A DNA stretch of 64,000 bases from Sympetrum striolatum. Taxonomy: Eukaryota; Arthropoda; Insecta; Odonata; Libellulidae. Positions 1 through 10,420 of this stretch are shown one piece after another. The position numbers and the translations under genes were made by a program. The first letter of the stretch is position 1, and the number at the start of each line of letters is the position of its first letter. Location: contig OX388345.1 in NCBI GenBank assembly GCA_947579665.1, forward strand, positions 71,415,454 through 71,479,453, in the 5' to 3' direction. A model generated the notes under the pieces. It saw only the letters and a list, made by a program, of their open reading frames with translations, did no database searches and was not told the origin of the DNA.

Positions 1-1754
1 TTAACGGAAAGCGAACTGAAACATGGCGCCAAATGATTCCAAGCATTACTTTTATCCTCGAGGAGATGAATCACCGACGCAACTCATCCGAAGACATCCG
101 TCAATTACCGATTTCTTTCTATCCTCTGGTCTGCTCAGGAAGCAGAAATTATCGTCGATGAGCGGTATTTCCAAACGGTTGCTAACAGTTTAAATAATTG
201 GTTCGGAGTTTCGATCGGAAATGAAGATGATTTGCGTTGATCGGTGGGTGGAGGTGATGTGAATCGGAAAATTAAATTTTACTTTGGCGCAGTCGGAAAA
301 TTGGAGATACTGAGACGAACTGCTCGAAATCAAACTAAAAAGTTAACGCCCGAGTGATGGGTGAAACCCCAAAATGGATACCCTGTAATAATTGTGACAT
401 TTGCGCTGATTTGACCCCACATGGGAGGTGATATATTTAATTATAAGGAACCGCAATACATGGTTTTCTGGAAGTAGTACCTCCAGAAATACCTGTTGCC
501 AACGTGAATGAAATGGAGAAAAAATTTAATTTTATACTATGTACGATCTTAATATATTCGATTATAGTATTATTCAATAAATGGTTTAGTATAAGCTGTT
601 ATAACCCGGAAGCTACCAAAAACAAAACTTTCAAATAAAGTCACAATTGTTTTCGAATAATATAAGAGAGGAAGAATTTTTGTTCATACATAATTACACT
701 CAATTAAAGCTATTGAGGTTCTTTTTTGCAATATTCGTTACAATTCAGTCCTAAACCTTTCGTAAAACACTGGGTTCGTTCGAAATTTGTACCCTGAACA
801 TATCGGATTCCAACATTATACTAATACAAGCCCAAACTAAAATTAACGCCAAACATGGATCCTACACACTCTATCAAATTAATAAAATATACTACCGAAA
901 AGTATAAGAGATATATAATACCACAAAATTTTAATCTTTATCATTTTAGGAACGTAATTTCTCTACGGAAATATTTATTATACATAATTTTATTCGTTTA
1001 GTACTGAATAATAGCCAATTAATGTACTCCATAATTTCATGCATCGAATTCAGTAAGAAATATTCCAATTAGTCCAGTCGCGACATTAATGACATCCCAA
1101 ACACTATACACAATATCATAAAACGATCCATTAAACGCTCAGTGTATTTTAGAAAATACATAAAATCAAAAAGAATAAAAAATATATAACAAATACCAAA
1201 ACAAATTTGAATACGTATAGATTAGGAAAGAGATTTATTTACGGATATAATTCCATTCCTAAACATCCCTTTAGAAGGAAATAAAACGAGAGTTGCAATT
1301 ACAATGAAAAATCTTAAATGCGATCTTGGTTTTACCACACTTTTATCATCATTATCCCATCATATATTTATCGCATTAAATTTTTTTCATTGGAATTGCA
1401 CAGTGTCTCGTCTTATTTCCGTTATGGATAAATTCCACAAGGTAAGGTACCTGATACCGTTTCATTAATCCCTTAAGGAATTGGCAATCGATATTCTAAA
1501 ATTTCGTTCCTAACAATTCGTAGGGTATATTTCAAATATTCCACCCTCAATAAGATGGGTCCATTACTTCTCAGAGCGGTAAATTCCTTCGATTGAATCC
1601 CCATGAGAAATTCCTCAGATTAATTCCAAAAAGACTCCGCTTCCATCGTCCATCTCCACCTCAGATGCAAATCAGATAAAGAGGTATTCAGCCTGGGAGG
1701 ATTTATCGTATTTAAGAAAACGGGAGGTGTGCTGCAGCTTTAATCCATTGCTTC
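1..1754. other. AT-rich stretch, no gene seen
   Basis: No reading frame of useful length, RNA gene or clear repeat is visible on either strand. The first 420 bases are somewhat richer in GC than the rest, which is strongly AT-rich with many short A and T runs. It reads as intergenic or intronic DNA. Confidence 0.7.
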
Positions 1755-2216
1755 TTATGCGTAAACACGGTGCGTGACCCTCATGCGAGTGATAAAATGC
1801 GACGAGTTATAATCGGCGAGATAGGCTTTCTTAACACTGCCTCTAACAACTCGAGATAACATCGCCGGATTCCGAGCACGTAAATTCATCGAAATCGTGA
1901 TGTTCGGATCGACGGAGGCTAAATATATACTTTTTCTTAAAATGCCTCGCGCCTCGCGGTGACAAGCATGCAGAAAAACCCCTGCAACTCGATTCGCGCA
2001 CCACGCAGCGACGTTTTTCATCCAGTTCTCCAAGGAAGACGCGGCGTCCCGTCTTAGGTTTTCCGCGAAGCTTTTAACGTAATTCAGATTGTGTGACGTG
2101 TCATGCGGTGCAACGGCGCGAGATTGGATGAATTGATTAAAAGAATAAATGACGGAACGAAATAATATATGAAAATTAATGAATGGTGACACTTCCGATC
2201 GTTTTATGAACTCCAC
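1755..2216 (-). other. 153-codon open frame, probably not a gene
   Basis: An uninterrupted minus-strand frame of 153 codons lies in a slightly GC-richer patch. The translation has mixed composition with several Cys and His residues, but I recognise no domain, signal peptide, membrane segment or repeat. No splice context or polyadenylation signal singles it out. It is listed because it is one of the longest open frames that is not low-complexity. A chance frame is the most likely explanation; a single-exon small protein or exon fragment cannot be excluded. Confidence 0.12.
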
Positions 2217-4690
2217 AACTATTTTTTATGCATCGGGAATAAATCAGGCAAACATCAAAGCACGATAGACTGTTGAAGACAATATTGGAAGAAAAGGTGG
2301 AGGGGATATAGTTATAGACGATGACTTGGGTCCGGTATTATAATGAATAACTAAAAATAAGTTTAACTGTAATCCTCACTTTGACTCTAACAAACCGTTT
2401 TATGATCGATAGCTGAACTTTATATATACTATGCTCCAGTATAAGAATGTCTAGTAAAATTTGCTCACCAACTACTATTAATATAAAGTGTAAATATTAT
2501 TCAGCTGCATGGAGTGAATCATAATTAATGATAATTTAAGGATTTGAAACTTGTTAAATCTGGTCCTTCATAATTTCAATTACTACTGTGGGTTTGACCA
2601 TTGATTATAATACGGTAATTAAACCGAAAGTTACAGTTAAACGCCATGTATACGTTATAATAACTGGTCTAGGAGTATAATGAGAAGTATGTACTGGTTA
2701 GTATTACGATAAGGCATTGTGAGGAAAGAAAGCTATTGGCCAAGAAGAGGCCGACCTGGGATAAGACCGACCATTCTTCAGCTTGTTAATCCATGATTAT
2801 GGATTATTAGAACTGTTATGATAACGTATCAGGTACGTTTATTTAAAGTTTAATCAACATTAATCGTAAGCAATGAGAATTGTCATAAATATTCACTAAG
2901 GTCTAGTTTTAACATAATTTTATACATAGACTAAGTCTGCTGAATTATCTCTTAAGAGATGAAGTCAATAATAGAAAAATTAGGTTTATTTCTCAGTAGG
3001 AAAATGGCACAATTATGGGAACACGTAAAGCTCTATGACTTCCTTCCTTAAACACCTTTTATTTGCAGCGAATGGAGGGTTTAAGGACTAAAAGAATATT
3101 TTGCTTCGAGTTTATTTACAAATTTTCCATATTTCTAGAAAATGAAAGTAAGACACTACAAATGATAGTCAGAATCTGATCGAAAATCACAACTTGATGT
3201 ATATAGAGGAGATAATAACAAAACATTCCCTTGTATTCATACACATGCATTCTACCTCTGCAATGTTTATTTGAACGAAACGATGCCAATCGAAACGTTT
3301 GCACTCATAACACGATTGTCCTTTTGGATAACATTCCGGATTGGTTCCAATTAAACATAGGGTAGAACAAACAGACAGAGGCGGCATTTGTAACCAATCA
3401 ACGTCTTTTCACTCTAAATGATTGTTTGAGTTCGATAAAGAACTAGCAATAATACAATGAGGCTATAGTTGGAGAATATTTGTGGATAAAAATATTATCT
3501 ATTCCTAGCTGTTGACAAGACTCAACAATGACTAAATGAAATAGCAATTCTTGCTTTGTAATGAAAATGAAGGCACCATCATACTGCTAGCAGAAAAATA
3601 ATTTATATAAACATAAAGAAAGGCTCTCGCGCGATATCTTTAATCATTGATGAGGATATTTAAGAACGGACCACGAGTAAAGTTATCCAATTTCTGAATG
3701 ATAAAAATTAATTATTTCAATAGATGATATCATAGTAGGTGGAGGTAATTGTTTTTGGGGCTTAATTTTGCACGATAAGTGTATAATAACAAAATGTAGT
3801 ATCAATAAAAAACTACTTTAAAAATCTGCCTGAATTGGTTTATCTGATATTCATAGTGTCATAATTCTACGTATTAGTCCCAAAACGAGTTTCATTCGCA
3901 TCTTGAATGAGCCGAGCGTTCTTCAGCGTCGTCTGATTTTTCGTAGAGAACGTAACGGAAAAAAAGGGATTTGCATATGGAATCTCGACGAAAATACATC
4001 CGGAGTCCGATCCAAGAAAAACCGGATTGGAAGAGTCTTTTCCTATGAAATTTACATATATGAGTGAAATGAAGACCTTGGACGGTAATCCGTCTCAGGA
4101 TTACCAAAACCGTCGCTACCCAAGAAGTTATATACCATAAGATATACTAGGAAATCCATCTATTTGTTCCGGTTCTTCTCGCTAGTCCATGCTGCACATA
4201 TCCATTGTGTAAATGTACTCATCCGCCATGTGATAAAAATATCATTTGAGTATATTTACTACAAAAAGTTTACAGGAATGAAAATTTAAATTAAATTGAT
4301 CCTACGATATTGGTGGAATCCCATCGTACAAAATAAAAATCCTTAAAATTATTGCATCAAAACTTCTTGAAAAATAAATAAAAAATAGGATTATTAGAGT
4401 TATGTGAAAATTTACGATATTATAATTTTTGTACGTATTTTTGATGCAATAAATTATTTCATAGTAAAAAAATGTAGTGCGAAAATATTTTTCAACATCA
4501 TCTTCCCTATAAAACCAATGGGCACACCTTGATGTATTTTCTTAGAATGACGTGTATAAAACAAGTCCAGGGATGTTTGCTTCTACCTCTGTCTTCCAAA
4601 AAAATGCCGATGAGCATTTTATATGTATAATCGAACATATATTTAAAAAATAAATGTATATGGGTTACAGATATAAGCGTTTTACCCTTT
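2217..4690. other. AT-rich stretch, no gene seen
   Basis: Short open frames occur on the minus strand around 3116-3387 and 3892-4107, but their translations resemble no family I know. The stretch otherwise holds AT-rich sequence and one weak inverted repeat near 4.35-4.45 kb. Confidence 0.65.
4348..4453. repeat. Weak inverted repeat in AT-rich DNA
   Basis: ATTGCATCAAAA at 4351-4362 faces its exact reverse complement TTTTGATGCAAT at 4439-4450, with further AT-rich partial pairing outside. The loop is about 76 bases. It may be a decayed MITE core or chance pairing in AT-rich sequence. Confidence 0.35.
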
Positions 4691-5390
4691 CGTAGGTTCA
4701 TGTCCCTCAATAGTCCCTGTTCAATGTCACTTGTTCCGTTTGATATGGGTTATATGCACTCATCCAGTGCCGTTAACCACACCCTGCGTCGTTACCAAAG
4801 GCATTTCCTCGTACCTCTAATCGTAAACCAATTACAACGCTATGAAAGGCGGTTGACGACAGATGTAGTACTTTATACAAGACCAGCATATGTGGACTGG
4901 ATTGTTTATTTACTCGCATACTAACGTCCCGGTGACAGTCTCTCCACGATTCGAAAAGGTTAACACACGGTCGGAGGCCCTGTCCATCCCAGAAGCATCG
5001 AAGGGAGACCCCTCCCACTTCCACTTGTCCTCTCCTTATCTCATTCTTTTTTCCCCACTCTCTACCCCACAAACGGAGCGAGGCGAAAAACCGTTATACG
5101 CCACGATAGACGTTGGTGGTGGTGAGTTGAGGGTGGTTGGATGGAGATTTTTTCAGTCCGTCCGTAATTACTCACTCCCCCTGCCTTCTCGAATTGGGAG
5201 CGTGGGACGCAGGAGAGGGAACTGAAGTGATACGGTTTCGAAGGAGGAAAGGGCCTCCTACCCGTCCATCCTTCGCCAATACGGAAATTCGCCGAGGATG
5301 TTATAAAAATGTCTCCTTGTGCAACGTTTCCCCGCGTAAAGAAGATCGCTTGATTACCTGAAAGCGAATATTGAGACAACTACGCCATCC
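4691..5390. other. GC- and CpG-richer island
   Basis: This block is clearly richer in GC and CpG than its surroundings. Several overlapping frames of 74-111 codons are open on both strands (for example 4890-5225 plus and 5062-5379 minus), which is expected when stop codons are rare. None shows a recognisable domain. Candidate regulatory or old single-copy DNA; a promoter or exon is possible but not shown. Confidence 0.4.
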
Positions 5391-5412
5391 AAGATGGATT
5401 GTCTAATAAAAC

Positions 5413-5735
5413 TAAACTATAATGTGCGTAATTTTTTAAATCAATATTACCTAATGTGATAAAATATAGAGATACCAATATAATGCCTAAATACAGCCTT
5501 AATCTTTCTGCGGTTATTGTATCCATATCTATTTGTACCTATTGCTTAGTATTTTTCGATGCTCTTTCAAAACTGAAACTATAATTGAACTTACATGCGC
5601 ATAATTGTTTTCAATCCATATTATCTAAATTATTATACCAAAATAATACCTACATACAACCTATATCTTTGTGTGGTTATCGTATTTATATCTAATTTGT
5701 ATCAATAACTTTGAATTCTTTTTTCCAAGTAGTCT
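5413..5735. repeat. Degenerate tandem duplication, period about 162 bp
   Basis: Two adjacent units align along most of their length: about 5413-5566 and about 5575-5735. Shared blocks in the same order include AAACTATAAT, TGCG(CA)TAATT, a TACCAA-ATAAT-CCTA-ATACA-CCT block, and GGTTAT(T/C)GTAT followed by a TATCTA-TTTGTA block. Indels and many substitutions show that the duplication is old. No coding potential is seen. Confidence 0.7.
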
Positions 5736-6640
5736 GTCATTCAGTTTATTATAATATTCTGCTATTTTTGGTTTGTTTGTACGTATTAACTTATTTTTCT
5801 AGATGTAAGTTTATTTTATTCAATTGATTCTGATTTAACACCGTGAAATTTTGTTATATAATTTCTAAGGTTAAGTAGGAGAGACGCTATCGTGGTCTAA
5901 CCTTTACGCAAGAGTAAAATATTAATAATAATATTCAACTTTGGAACAGGAGGAAAAGTAAATAAATGAAACATTAAGACTATGAGAATAGTTGATAAGA
6001 GGATTCCTCGGAAGCGTCGAAAAATACGAATTATATTTCCAAGAATGTAAAATATTAAAAATTAAGTAGTACCTTACATAACCTCCTATCTACTTCATTT
6101 ATTGCTTAAAATAACGATACACAGTAAAGATGAATCTGTTCCTACCGGCCATAGTTATATCCATGTTAGGGAAAGTATCATGAAACTTTCTCAAAATTGA
6201 CCGTAAACAAAAGTAATTTGAGAGATCGTGTGATATATATCAAAATAAATAAGCATAAATTGCATTCTTTTTTCGCACGATTTTAGCGAAGTTTGGCATG
6301 AAGGGAGACAGAACTTTTACTGCACACGCTACTTTATCAGTTGAGAATCTTCAAAAATAGAGGCATATCTAAATGAGAGGAGGAAGGGAGTCTTCTATCC
6401 TTCATGGAGTCCTACCACTAAGTCACGGAACAAGTAGATTCCATCAAAGTTCGGCTTCATCCAAAAATACATAAAGAATATTAGAAACATACCACACAAA
6501 AAGGGATTAAATATTCGTTTCATTTCAGCAATACATTAGTTGAGTTAACAGTCGTCTTTATCGACACAAAACTGTTAAAAAGAAGAAGAAGCTAGTTGAT
6601 TTCGATTCCATAACAATCTTGCATTGTAATAAATAAGGCA
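5736..6640. other. AT-rich stretch, no gene seen
   Basis: No gene or RNA is visible. Near 6541-6578 a short self-complementary segment, in which GTTAACAGT pairs with ACTGTTAA, encloses GTCGTCTTTATCG. That resembles a word in the foldback arms at 6.74-6.90 kb, so it may be a fragment of the same family. Confidence 0.55.
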
Positions 6641-6648
6641 ACATCTTA

Positions 6649-7130
6649 CCATAGTTATAGTTCTCACTGGTAAGTACTAAATTCTATAGTTTATACTGAT
6701 GATTTAGATTTCAACAGAATAATATCCAAGCAGAGAGTGAGAGGTTTTTAATCTCCAATAGCCGTCTTTATCGGCGTTCCTCGTCTCTCACTTTTAAGAT
6801 AATCAAAGCGCTTTTAGAGAGGTAAGCTCTCCTCGTCAGGGGTAATGAACGAGACGACGAGGAACGCCGACAAAGACCGCTATTGGCGATTTAAAACCTC
6901 TATTTTGTTAACAGCCGTGTTCCAAATTTTCTTTCTTTACGCAAGTATAGAGTAGAGCAAATAAATCTTAACAGTGGAACTAAGCTATTTCTTCCCAATT
7001 AATAGAATGGAGTTCCACATAGTCAAAGCTTCTTTGATTGATTTTATTTTAACTATCATAAGCTTTAAAGAGGGAATAAAGCTTACCTCAACAGCAAAAG
7101 TGGAGTAGTTTGTCTCAGTATTGGAGTAAT
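6649..7130. repeat. Dispersed repeat, copy 1, interrupted by foldback DNA
   Basis: The start (GTTATAGTTCTCACTGG, then TCCAAG) and the end (AACTATCATAA...TAAAGA, then GGAGTAGTTTGTCTCAGTATT) both match, in order, a second copy at about 7505-7740. The middle of this copy is longer because it contains the foldback sequence at 6739-6903 and extra DNA after it. The family is unknown and no protein is encoded. Confidence 0.6.
6739..6903. mobile_element. Foldback (inverted-repeat) element, about 165 bp
   Basis: Two arms of about 51 bases, 6739-6789 and 6851-6903, are near-perfect reverse complements of each other (roughly nine in ten positions, with one small insertion). Both carry an AGAGGTTTTAAATC-type end, a GCCGTCTTTATCGGCGTTCC-type core and CTCGTCTC toward the centre. 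The loop is about 60 bases. The arms are GC-richer than the neighbourhood. Size and form fit a MITE or foldback transposon, but no target-site duplication can be assigned with confidence. Confidence 0.7.
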
Positions 7131-7199
7131 ATATGGATTTCCGGTAAGTTACGCCTTCTCACATCGATTGCTTTATAATCTTAAAATACGCTCTTAAAG

Positions 7200-7500
7200 A
7201 AGTGGATGCGCAATTATGCATAATCTGTGCAGTAATTTTAAAGACGCCTGCGACCTTCCTGCTCACCATGTGTTTCGAGAAGAGGATGATTCAATGACAG
7301 CGACTGTTGCCAGGAACTCTCACGAAAAATGCTTCTGCCAACGACAACAAGCCCTTTTCAAGGCGAAACCAGTGACGTGGTCGCAACTAACTCCCATAAC
7401 TCAAACGGAGCTTCCGTCATCTTATATTCTGTCTCCCGGGCGAAAAAGTTGAATAAACTCTCGGGTGGATCCTCGCCTCGTATCCAAATCTGACAAGATA
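7200..7500 (+). other. GC-richer patch with a 78-codon frame
   Basis: A GC- and CpG-richer block between the two copies of the flanking repeat. A plus-strand frame at 7216-7452 is open for 78 codons and contains a few Cys and His residues, but it matches nothing I recognise. Probably not a gene; it might be single-copy regulatory DNA. Confidence 0.25.
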
Positions 7501-7504
7501 AAAA

Positions 7505-7740
7505 TGTCTACCTGATGGTTATAGTTTTCACTGGCACTGATACTTAACAACTTTTACAGACAATCTTGATTTTTACCGAACAATTTCCAAGTGTAGAGTC
7601 CGTAAAATGTTCAGCACAGATCCGGATTAAACGTAAATCCCTTTACCAATAACTACCATAAACCATAAAGAAGAACTGAAGCCGTTTTTTAGTTGTGTGA
7701 GCCGTTGAGTAGTTTTCCTCAGTATTAGAAAAAAATAAAT
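7505..7740. repeat. Dispersed repeat, copy 2, uninterrupted
   Basis: This copy lies in the same orientation as the copy at 6649-7130. Shared blocks, in order, are GGTTATAGTTTTCACTGG near 7517, TTTCCAAG near 7587, ACTACCATAA...TAAAGAAGAACTGAAGC near 7662-7685, and GAGTAGTTTTCCTCAGTATTAG near 7709. It lacks the foldback segment, so it shows what the locus looks like without that insertion. Confidence 0.6.
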
Positions 7741-7861
7741 GAAATATTAAGCATAGAATTCTCCTACTCTTGGATTTATCCTTAAAGCTAAACTACAAGG
7801 ATAGTAACCAACAATGATACTTCAAGTTTTTTCAAATTGACCTGTGGTTATTGAGAAAATT

Positions 7862-8190
7862 GTTACTGCATTGATTTTATTTATACTCTGTTGTTATATT
7901 AATTATCTTCTTATTTGTATTTTTTCTGGTTCTAACTTATTTATTTGATTTGATTTATCGATCATATTTTTTGTTTGTATTTTCTTGATTTATGTATTGA
8001 TTTTATTTTCTCGTTTGTACTTATTTTAGTGATGATATTTTCTTGATTTTCTTTTATTGATTGTAATTTTTTCTTGATTATATTTCGTACTGCAATGGTA
8101 TTTCATAATTCTGTAAATATTTTTATTGTAGACTGTCAGTAGGATAGCACCCGTAATAAACACATTTTCATCATCATCATCATTATGCAG
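7862..8190 (+). mobile_element. Non-LTR-like 3' end with ATC-repeat tail
   Basis: A T-rich segment ending in CTGTAAATATTTTTATTGTA, then GACTGTCAGTAGGATAGCACCC, then CGTAATAAACA and a run of TCATCATCATCATC. The same ordered sequence occurs at 24.86-25.76 kb, where it ends in CGTAATAAACATATTATTATT. Two dispersed copies, each ending just before a short microsatellite, suggest the 3' end of a LINE or of a LINE-mobilised short element. No coding part is retained. Confidence 0.6.
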
Positions 8191-9060
8191 AGATGGAGAG
8201 AATAAAATGTTTATAAATAAAAATCATTTCTAGTAAACCATATTGTCCCTGCAAAATTTTTGACAGTAAAATGCAGCAGTGTTGAGGTTGATCCCAATAA
8301 TTTTCTTGCGTTATTTGAATATTCCTTTTTCAAGAAACTCCCACAAAGGCAGATTACCTCACTCGTTATCTTTCCTAGAAAGCCTCCGGTGTTGAGTTGC
8401 AAATCGGCCTACGGGTTGAATACCGTACAGATATTCAAAGACATGATGTCTGTAAAGACAGTCAGGGACATCACATTTAAAGATCGAAATGTCTATATTA
8501 GGCGTTATTAATCATACTTAGCTGAGTACTCCATCGCGATTACAATATTAAACACGATAATCCGATCACAAATATATGAATAAGCGGCTCGAATACTAAA
8601 CGAAAGCAGCGTTATTAAACGGCAATGAACGGAGTGCTTTCCTTGGGTGTGGACAACATGTGCGGGAGCTGTGAGCAGAATCAACAAGCAGGCTCATGGA
8701 AAGAGAGTGTTTGGCATAACAGGAAGAGAGTGAACGCAAAAAGGCTGGGCGAGTGCGGTCGATAGTGCTATCGAGAAAGCCCATGCATAATTAGGGAAAT
8801 AATAAATCACATCTCGGAAAAAATTGGCATGGATGAATGGAGGGGCGAGGCAGATATTTGCAGCTCATGGAAAACTCTATGTGGTAGAATGCAAGATTAT
8901 GTTAAACCCTAATTCTTTCAGGTCATTGAATCCCAGTCCTTGGAATGAGCAACACATATTATACGGTAAGAGATTTAATGGCAATTAGGCGAAGATTTGG
9001 AAAGTTTGCTAATACAGACCTTGTTGAATATAAATTAACGACCTAGGTTTCTATAAACAG
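8191..9060. other. No gene; short shared motif at 8401-8415
   Basis: Modest frames such as 8260-8511 plus are open, but they match no known family. AAATCGGCCTACGGG at 8401-8415 recurs exactly, in reverse orientation, at 49913-49927, so part of this stretch may be a repeat fragment. A GC-richer patch lies at about 8590-8790 with no identifiable content. Confidence 0.45.
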
Positions 9061-9082
9061 CTTTATTACAAAGCTGGGGATT

Positions 9083-9268
9083 TCACAAGTAAAAGAGTGA
9101 AAGGTGGAATTGCAGGTAAAGGAGTGCAATCAGAAAAATTCCCATTGAAAAACGGGCATGAAGTCTGGTAGAACTGGGACTAAATAGTTAATCAATGGGA
9201 CTTAACGGTTAGAGTAACCACCGGCAAGTGAGATATCCGGGTTCGAGTCCCGGACCTGTCCTTTTTCC
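9083..9268. mobile_element. tRNA-derived SINE, composite copy
   Basis: Positions 9083-9175 match the body of the SINE at 22.28-22.49 kb in the same orientation, including CACAAGT-AAAG-GTGAA and TTCCCA(T/A)TGAAAAACGG(G/A)CATG. On the evidence of the other copies, this body belongs to a minus-strand element. After it comes a plus-strand tRNA-like head with a clear polymerase III B box, GGTTCGAGTCC (9240-9250), and a TTAGAGTAACC region before it that could be a degraded A box. The segment is probably two SINE pieces, head to head. It does not form a good cloverleaf, so it is not a functional tRNA. Confidence 0.65.
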
Positions 9269-9548
9269 TTGATAGCTCAGGATTCCATTACGATGGGGTT
9301 AAAGTGGTTGTTGATATACGAGTTTGCGGAGTATCACAAAAAACGCTATCACCAATATACTAATATTTGATTCAGTGGTATGAAAATATCTGATTTATGA
9401 TCGTTTTGGTCCAATAAAATTATGGTACCTAAAACCCAGGAAACTACACCCTTAAAATTAAATCGACAATAGGATGACATGATATTGAGACACGGTGAGT
9501 TGAAACGAATTATGTATTTCTAGGTAAAATAGAAATACTATTCATTCT

Positions 9549-9578
9549 CACATATCTTAAGAAGATTCTTAAGATGTG
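9549..9578. repeat. Short palindrome
   Basis: CATATCTTAAGAA pairs with TTCTTAAGATGTG around a short centre, giving a near-perfect stem. It may be a small hairpin or chance; it stands alone in AT-rich DNA. Confidence 0.4.
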
Positions 9579-9794
9579 CTGTAAAATTCCAGAAAGTCAC
9601 GCTTCACCTTATCTATTTTATTTAATATTCGTTCTTGTCATGGTGGAACAATTTCCGGTGAAAGTTTGTATTTTCCTATAAAATATTTATAAAATTTACA
9701 TAATTTCCTATACTAGTTCTTAGCGGATGTTCATATCTCAAAGCATAACACACGGATACAATTCATAAATTTGTTTACGTCGCTCATTTAGACC

Positions 9795-9823
9795 TTAGCG
9801 TAAAATGAACCATTTTACGCTAA
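9795..9823. repeat. Perfect 13-bp hairpin, 3-nt loop
   Basis: TTAGCGTAAAATG (9795-9807) and CATTTTACGCTAA (9811-9823) are exact reverse complements separated by AAC. There is no run of T after it that would suggest a polymerase III terminator, and the stem is too short for a microRNA precursor. Function unknown. Confidence 0.55.
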
Positions 9824-10420
9824 TAATTGTGAAGAATCCATTAATTACTTTTACATTTGGAATTTGTACGATTTTTCTTAAATCAACATAAAGTGCAATT
9901 CGTTCCACCTGGTGACTGCCGTGGAGATTAATTTTTCTGTTGAAAGTAGAATCACCGCCATATCAGCACGCCTTTCATTTCAAAGGCATCCTCGATGGAG
10001 AAGCAATTCCACTAAGAAACGTTTGCTCATTCAATCTGCCCGTGCAGCCTCACGCTGCGTGTCAAATCACCCGATCCATCCGATATTTGCATCCACCGAA
10101 AGAGCACGAAAAAATCGGTATTCGCTCAATTTAATGCGAGAGCGGTGAAGGAAGTCCAGGAGTCATTACTTCATCAAATCCAGGAAACATAAAAAGTCAA
10201 CGGTCGACTAAAAAAACGGGGGCCGCGTTAATTCCATCCACGAACATCCTCTAATAGCAGAGCCTCCATAAAGTGTTGAGTTAAAATTAGAGGAGATCAT
10301 GTCCTGTTGCGAGTTCGAAATTTTCAAGGGTAATACAGAAGGCAGCCGAGTGGAATGCTGACAGAAGGGAAAACAATCTCGAAAATTATCTGGAGAATAG
10401 TGGATTCCCCAGTCAAAAAC
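9824..10420. other. GC/CpG-richer island after AT-rich flank
   Basis: From about 9900 to 10400 the composition rises in GC and CpG. Two overlapping plus-strand frames (9912-10148 and 9940-10134) are open in different phases, typical of chance frames in a stop-poor segment. No domain is recognised. Confidence 0.4.
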
